DNA from: Gemmiger sp. An194
GTDB taxonomy: Bacteria > Bacillota > Clostridia > Oscillospirales > Ruminococcaceae
Reading direction: 5' to 3'
Length of the DNA stretch: 64,000 bases
Assembly: GCF_002160145.1 (NCBI RefSeq)
Contig: NZ_NFKA01000001.1
Span: forward strand, 1 to 64,000
Part shown: positions 60,809 through 64,000 of the stretch, in pieces
Numbering within the stretch: the stretch's first letter is position 1
Layout: each line of letters opens with the position of its first letter
The notes under the pieces: generated by a model
What the model was told of the DNA's origin: nothing
Seen by the model: the letters and a program-made list of their open reading frames with translations, nothing else
Database searches by the model: none
Program-made: the position numbers and the translations under genes

Positions 60809-61666
60809 ATGAACCAGGGAATGAAGCAGCTGGCCCGGCGGCTGGAAACGGAACCGGCGGTGCTGGTGACCATTCTGGAAAGCAGGGGCTCGGCTCCCCG
60901 GCACGCGGGGGCCTTCATGGCGGTGCTGGGCAGCGGCGAATGCATCGGCACCATTGGCGGCGGCAGGGTGGAGGCGGTGTGCCAGCAGCGGGCCGCCCGG
61001 GCTCTGGAGGAACAGCAGAGCGCGGTGGAGGAATATGACCTGAACGACAGGGGCCCCAACCAGGTGGGTATGGCCTGCGGCGGCCAGGTACGGGTGGAAT
61101 TTCTGTATCTGCCTGCGGGCGAGGCCTCGGTGCAGGAGGCGCAGCGGCGGGCGGCTCAGACGGGAGCCGGGCGGGTGCTGCTGTTCGGCGCCGGTCATGT
61201 GGCCCGGGCGCTGGCGGCGCTGCTGCCCGCGCTGGAATTTGAATACTGGGTGGTGGACGACCGTCCGGAGTTCGCGGTGGAGTCTGCCTTCCCCGGCGCG
61301 GCGGGCGTGCTCTGCGAGGAGATGGCCGCCGCGGTGGACTGTCTGGAGCCCACCGAAGAGGATCTGATCGTCATCATGACCCGGGGCCACGAGCACGACT
61401 ACGAGGTACTGCGCAAGGCGCTGACCACCCCGGCGGGCCACATCGGGCTGATGGGCAGCCGCCGCAAGATCGCCATGACCCGCCAGAAGCTGGAAGAGGA
61501 GGGCTTCGGTGCGGAGCAGTTTGCCCGGGTGAGCACCCCCATCGGCCTTTCCATCGGGGCCGAGACCCCGGCGGAGATCGCGGTGAGCGTGGCGGGCCAG
61601 CTCATTGCCTGGCGGGCAGGGCAGCGGGGCGCTGGCGCGAAGCCGCTGGAGCTGATTCACAGCTGA
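60809..61666 (+). CDS. XdhC/CoxI family molybdenum-hydroxylase maturation protein
   Basis: A 285-residue protein. The N-terminal XdhC_CoxI domain has SRGSAPRHAGAFMAV, IGTIGGGRVEAV and GMACGGQV (C90). The C-terminal Rossmann domain has VLLFGAGHVARAL (about 123-135), RGHEHDYEVL and GLMGSRRK. XdhC proteins bind molybdenum cofactor, promote its sulfuration and insert it into xanthine-dehydrogenase-type enzymes; paralogues occur with orphan SelD clusters. No hydroxylase is in the window. AAGGAG precedes ATG. Monocistronic. Confidence 0.9.
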   Translation: MNQGMKQLARRLETEPAVLVTILESRGSAPRHAGAFMAVLGSGECIGTIGGGRVEAVCQQRAARALEEQQSAVEEYDLNDRGPNQVGMACGGQVRVEFLYLPAGEASVQEAQRRAAQTGAGRVLLFGAGHVARALAALLPALEFEYWVVDDRPEFAVESAFPGAAGVLCEEMAAAVDCLEPTEEDLIVIMTRGHEHDYEVLRKALTTPAGHIGLMGSRRKIAMTRQKLEEEGFGAEQFARVSTPIGLSIGAETPAEIAVSVAGQLIAWRAGQRGAGAKPLELIHS

Positions 61667-61673
61667 AGCAAAC

Positions 61674-61708
61674 AAAAAAGGGAGCAGCGCGGGCTGCTCC
61701 CTTTTTTA
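61674..61708. terminator. Bidirectional terminator
   Basis: A 15-base stem (AAAAAAGGGAGCAGC with its complement), loop GCGG, and A/T tracts lie between convergent genes. Confidence 0.93.
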
Positions 61709-61715
61709 TTTGCGG

Positions 61716-62585
61716 TTACTTTTTGCGGTAGAAATCGATCAGCGCCTGAGTGCCCTCATTCTCGCCGCCCGCCGCGGCAAACTCCTCGTAGAGATGGAGC
61801 ACGCTGTCCAGCATTTCCAGCTCCACGCCCCGCTGGGCGGCCTCCTCCCGCACGATCTTCATATCTTTAATGAAGTGCTTCACAAAGAAGCCGGGAGCGA
61901 AATCTCCGGCCAGGGCACGGGGAGCCATGTTGGCGATCTGCCAGCTGCCCGCCGCGCCGCCGCCGATGGCCGCCAGCATCTTGTGGGGGTCCAGCCCGGC
62001 CTTTTCGGCGTAGAGGATGGCCTCGGTGTAGGCCGCGGTCGCGCCCGCCACGGCGATCTGGTTGGCCGCCTTGGTGTGCTGGCCATAGCCCGCGGGGCCC
62101 ATGAGCAGCACGCTCTTGCCCATGCATTCAAATAGGGGCAGGGTCTTCTCAAAGGCCTCCTCGTCACCGCCCACCATGATGGACAGGGTGGCCTCCCGGG
62201 CGCCTTTGTCGCCGCCGGAGACCGGGGCGTCCATCACGGCGATGCCCTTTTCCTTGCCCAGAGCATACAGCTTCTGGGCAAGCGTGGGGCTGGAGGTGGT
62301 CATGTCCACCACCACGGCCCCGGCGGGGGTGTTTTCCAGAATGCCCTCGGGACCGCAGAACACCTGCTCCACGTCCGCCGGGTAACCCACCATCACGAAG
62401 ACGAATTCCGCATCAGCCACTGCTTCCCGGATGGTGGCGCAGGGCGCAAAGCCGAATTCCTTCGCCTGCTGGCATACTGCCTCGTAGCGGCGGCTGTAGG
62501 CCTTTACGGTATGCCCGGCCTTTACCAGGTGGCCCGCCTGCTGGCGGCCCATCACGCCGGTGCCGATCCATGCGATCTTGCTCAT
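61716..62585 (-). CDS. Beta-hydroxyacid dehydrogenase (GarR/3-hydroxyisobutyrate dehydrogenase type)
   Basis: A 289-residue NAD(P)-dependent dehydrogenase. IGTGVMGRQQAGHLVKAGH is the nucleotide-binding loop with one residue pattern variation; DAPVSGGDKGAREATLSIMVGG is the substrate-binding motif; the catalytic Lys lies in GQHTKAANQ. Relatives reduce tartronate semialdehyde or oxidise 3-hydroxyisobutyrate; the substrate is not deducible. ATG at 62585 has GGGGAGA upstream. It follows the MATE gene on the same strand after 66 bases with a hairpin between. Confidence 0.88.
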   Translation of the reverse strand: MSKIAWIGTGVMGRQQAGHLVKAGHTVKAYSRRYEAVCQQAKEFGFAPCATIREAVADAEFVFVMVGYPADVEQVFCGPEGILENTPAGAVVVDMTTSSPTLAQKLYALGKEKGIAVMDAPVSGGDKGAREATLSIMVGGDEEAFEKTLPLFECMGKSVLLMGPAGYGQHTKAANQIAVAGATAAYTEAILYAEKAGLDPHKMLAAIGGGAAGSWQIANMAPRALAGDFAPGFFVKHFIKDMKIVREEAAQRGVELEMLDSVLHLYEEFAAAGGENEGTQALIDFYRKK

Positions 62586-62616
62586 AACAACACATCTCCC
62601 CGTTTTTATAAAATGC

Positions 62617-62639
62617 CGCCCCGGTGTTTGGCCGGGGCG
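62617..62639 (-). terminator. Possible hairpin terminator between MATE and dehydrogenase genes
   Basis: An 8-bp stem CGCCCCGG/CCGGGGCG with a 7-base loop. On the minus strand only a short, interrupted T tract (ATTTTATA) follows, so termination may be partial. Confidence 0.4.
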
Positions 62640-62651
62640 AAAAAGCAGCAC

Positions 62652-64000
62652 TCAGGCGGCTTCCTGGGTGACCACCCGAATCCATTTGCCGCTGCGCAGC
62701 CGGATGAAACCGGCAATGCTCTTCACGATGTTGTCACACCGCAGGAAGAAGAATACCACCGGGGCGCTCCAGTGGAGCACAAAGCCGGTGAGCAGGCCCA
62801 GCGGAATGGCCAGGCACCACTGCAGGCCGCTGTCCAGCATCAGGTTGGTGCGCACATCGCCGCCGCCCCGCAGCACGCCAACGATCATCACGCAGCCCAC
62901 CGCCTGGAAGGGCTGCATCAGGGCCAGGATGGTCATCATGGCAAAGGCGGTGTCGTGGGCCAGCTGGCTCACATTATAAAGGCTTAGGATGTAGGGCCGG
63001 CCCACCAGCAGCAGGGTCATGCAGATAAAACTCAGGCCCAGACCCACCAGCACCGAGCTGTTGGCGGCCCGTTTGGCATCGTGGATGCGGCCCTCGCCGA
63101 TGGTCTTGCCCACCACCACGGCGCTGGCGGCAGACATGCCGAAGGTGAATACGCTCACCAGCTGGTTGAATACGTTCACGATGCTCATGGCGCTGGTGTA
63201 GCTGGCGCCCATGTGGCCGATGGTCAGGTTCACCACCGAGAGGCCCACGCCCCACAGCAGCTCGTTGCTCACCACCGGCACGCTGTTGCGCACATAGTCC
63301 CGGCCCAGGCCGCTCTTCAGCTGCAGCAGCCAGCGGGGAGTAAAGCGCACCCGTTTTTCAATGAAGCACATGTACACCAGAGTGGCGCACAGCTCGAACA
63401 GGCGGGCCATCACGGTGCCGAAGGCCGCGCCCCGTACGCCCCAGGCCGGTGCGCCCAGCTTGCCGAAGATAAAGCAGTAGTTGAAAAATACGTTGATGAA
63501 GAAGCTGCATCCGTACACTACCATGCTGATGCGCACCTGTTCCACCGCCCGCAGGCACATGATGTAGCAGTTGGAAAAGCTGAACAGCACGAAGCTGATG
63601 GATAAAAGCTTCAGGTATGTCGCGCCGGATTCGATCACCGCCGCATCGGTGGTATAGATGGCCAGCACCTTTTCGGGCAGGAAATGGCCCACCAGAGCGA
63701 ACAGACTGCTCACCACCAGCACCACCCGCAGCGTGAGCGCGAAGATCTGGCGGATGCGCAGCATGTCCCGCTTGCCCCAGTACTGGGCGATCAGCACCGC
63801 CGCGCCGCTGGCCAGGCCGAAGCCCATCACATCCAGAATGGTGAACAGCTGGCCGCCCAGATTGGCCGAGGCGATGGCCACATCGCCCAGCTGGCCCAGC
63901 ATGATGGTATCCATCATGTTCACGCCCAGGCTGATCACGTTCTGCAAAGCGATGGGAATGGTGATGGCCAGCATCCGCTTGTAAAACGACCAGTCGGTAT
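62652..64000 (-). CDS. MATE family efflux transporter (5' end beyond window)
   Basis: At least 449 codons, open to the window edge. Codons before the internal ATG at 63974 read TDWSFYKR, a stretch usual near the N-terminus of MATE proteins, so the true start lies just outside. About twelve helices form two six-helix halves; family segments include MMDTIMLGQLGDVAIASANLG near the start and GKTIGEGRIHDAKRAA. MATE proteins expel cationic drugs or metabolites using Na+ or H+. The substrate is unknown. Confidence 0.88.
   Translation of the reverse strand, partial: TDWSFYKRMLAITIPIALQNVISLGVNMMDTIMLGQLGDVAIASANLGGQLFTILDVMGFGLASGAAVLIAQYWGKRDMLRIRQIFALTLRVVLVVSSLFALVGHFLPEKVLAIYTTDAAVIESGATYLKLLSISFVLFSFSNCYIMCLRAVEQVRISMVVYGCSFFINVFFNYCFIFGKLGAPAWGVRGAAFGTVMARLFELCATLVYMCFIEKRVRFTPRWLLQLKSGLGRDYVRNSVPVVSNELLWGVGLSVVNLTIGHMGASYTSAMSIVNVFNQLVSVFTFGMSAASAVVVGKTIGEGRIHDAKRAANSSVLVGLGLSFICMTLLLVGRPYILSLYNVSQLAHDTAFAMMTILALMQPFQAVGCVMIVGVLRGGGDVRTNLMLDSGLQWCLAIPLGLLTGFVLHWSAPVVFFFLRCDNIVKSIAGFIRLRSGKWIRVVTQEAA

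Overview
The window is a GC-rich (roughly 60 percent or more), densely coding bacterial chromosome segment. The gene families point to an anaerobic, probably gut-associated member of the Clostridia, most likely Oscillospiraceae/Ruminococcaceae (Gemmiger/Subdoligranulum/Fournierella-like). Reasons are ammonia-dependent AsnA, a large CoA-dehydratase activase pair, acetate kinase next to TmcAL, a CotH/VTC/DUF4956 cluster, an orphan-SelD-type selenium cluster, strong AGGAGG ribosome binding sites, TATAAT promoters often with an extended TGn element, and frequent GTG/TTG starts. The genus is inference.

Layout. 1-1.8 kb: right end of a prophage or prophage remnant (GH25 endolysin, small membrane coiled-coil protein, phi-LC3-type holin), closed by a terminator. 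1.8-13.4 kb: AGCS amino-acid symporter, DUF5662 + SLC13/ArsB-type permease, XRE regulator with membrane tail, M20 peptidase, GlnRS, and a two-gene c-di-GMP operon (GGDEF then EAL). 13.9-20.8 kb: YitT protein, a two-gene 2-hydroxyacyl-CoA dehydratase/activase system, a DEDDh exonuclease and a small membrane protein. 20.8-29.1 kb: mostly minus strand, with metallophosphoesterase, DegV, and a polA-rimI-tsaD operon facing dusB; then yfbR. 29.2-37.4 kb: YfhO, Tex, ModE-like HTH, TauE, AsnA and a CNNM/CorC protein. 37.9-41.3 kb: a His-less HPr-like protein and the CotH-VTC-DUF4956 operon. 41.4-49.4 kb: ackA and tmcAL sharing a palindromic promoter, YoaK, a five-gene tsaE-tsaB-rpiB-upp-unknown operon, and RodA. 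49.4-54.3 kb: selenium cluster (LysR and PLP lyase on one strand; YedE, TusA-like, DUF3343 and SelD on the other). 54.4-64 kb: DUF378, a ROK-type protein, a structured intergenic region, an L,D-transpeptidase and lipoprotein pair, an archaeal-type ornithine cyclodeaminase homologue, XdhC, a beta-hydroxyacid dehydrogenase and a MATE transporter cut by the window edge.

How parts fit together. Three t6A-tRNA genes (tsaB, tsaD, tsaE) lie in two operons, with dusB, tmcAL and glnS also serving tRNA. The selenium genes lack selA/selB in the window and XdhC is nearby, which fits delivery of selenium to molybdenum hydroxylases rather than to selenocysteine. AckA releases acetate, and TmcAL, transcribed from the overlapping opposite promoter, consumes acetate for tRNA modification. 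The best candidates for under-described biology are the CotH-VTC-DUF4956 operon, the phosphorylation-site-less HPr homologue, the selenium control region with three TATTGGAAAA-type repeats, and the inverted-repeat-rich gap after the ROK gene.

No tRNA, rRNA, CRISPR array, integrase or insertion sequence was recognised.
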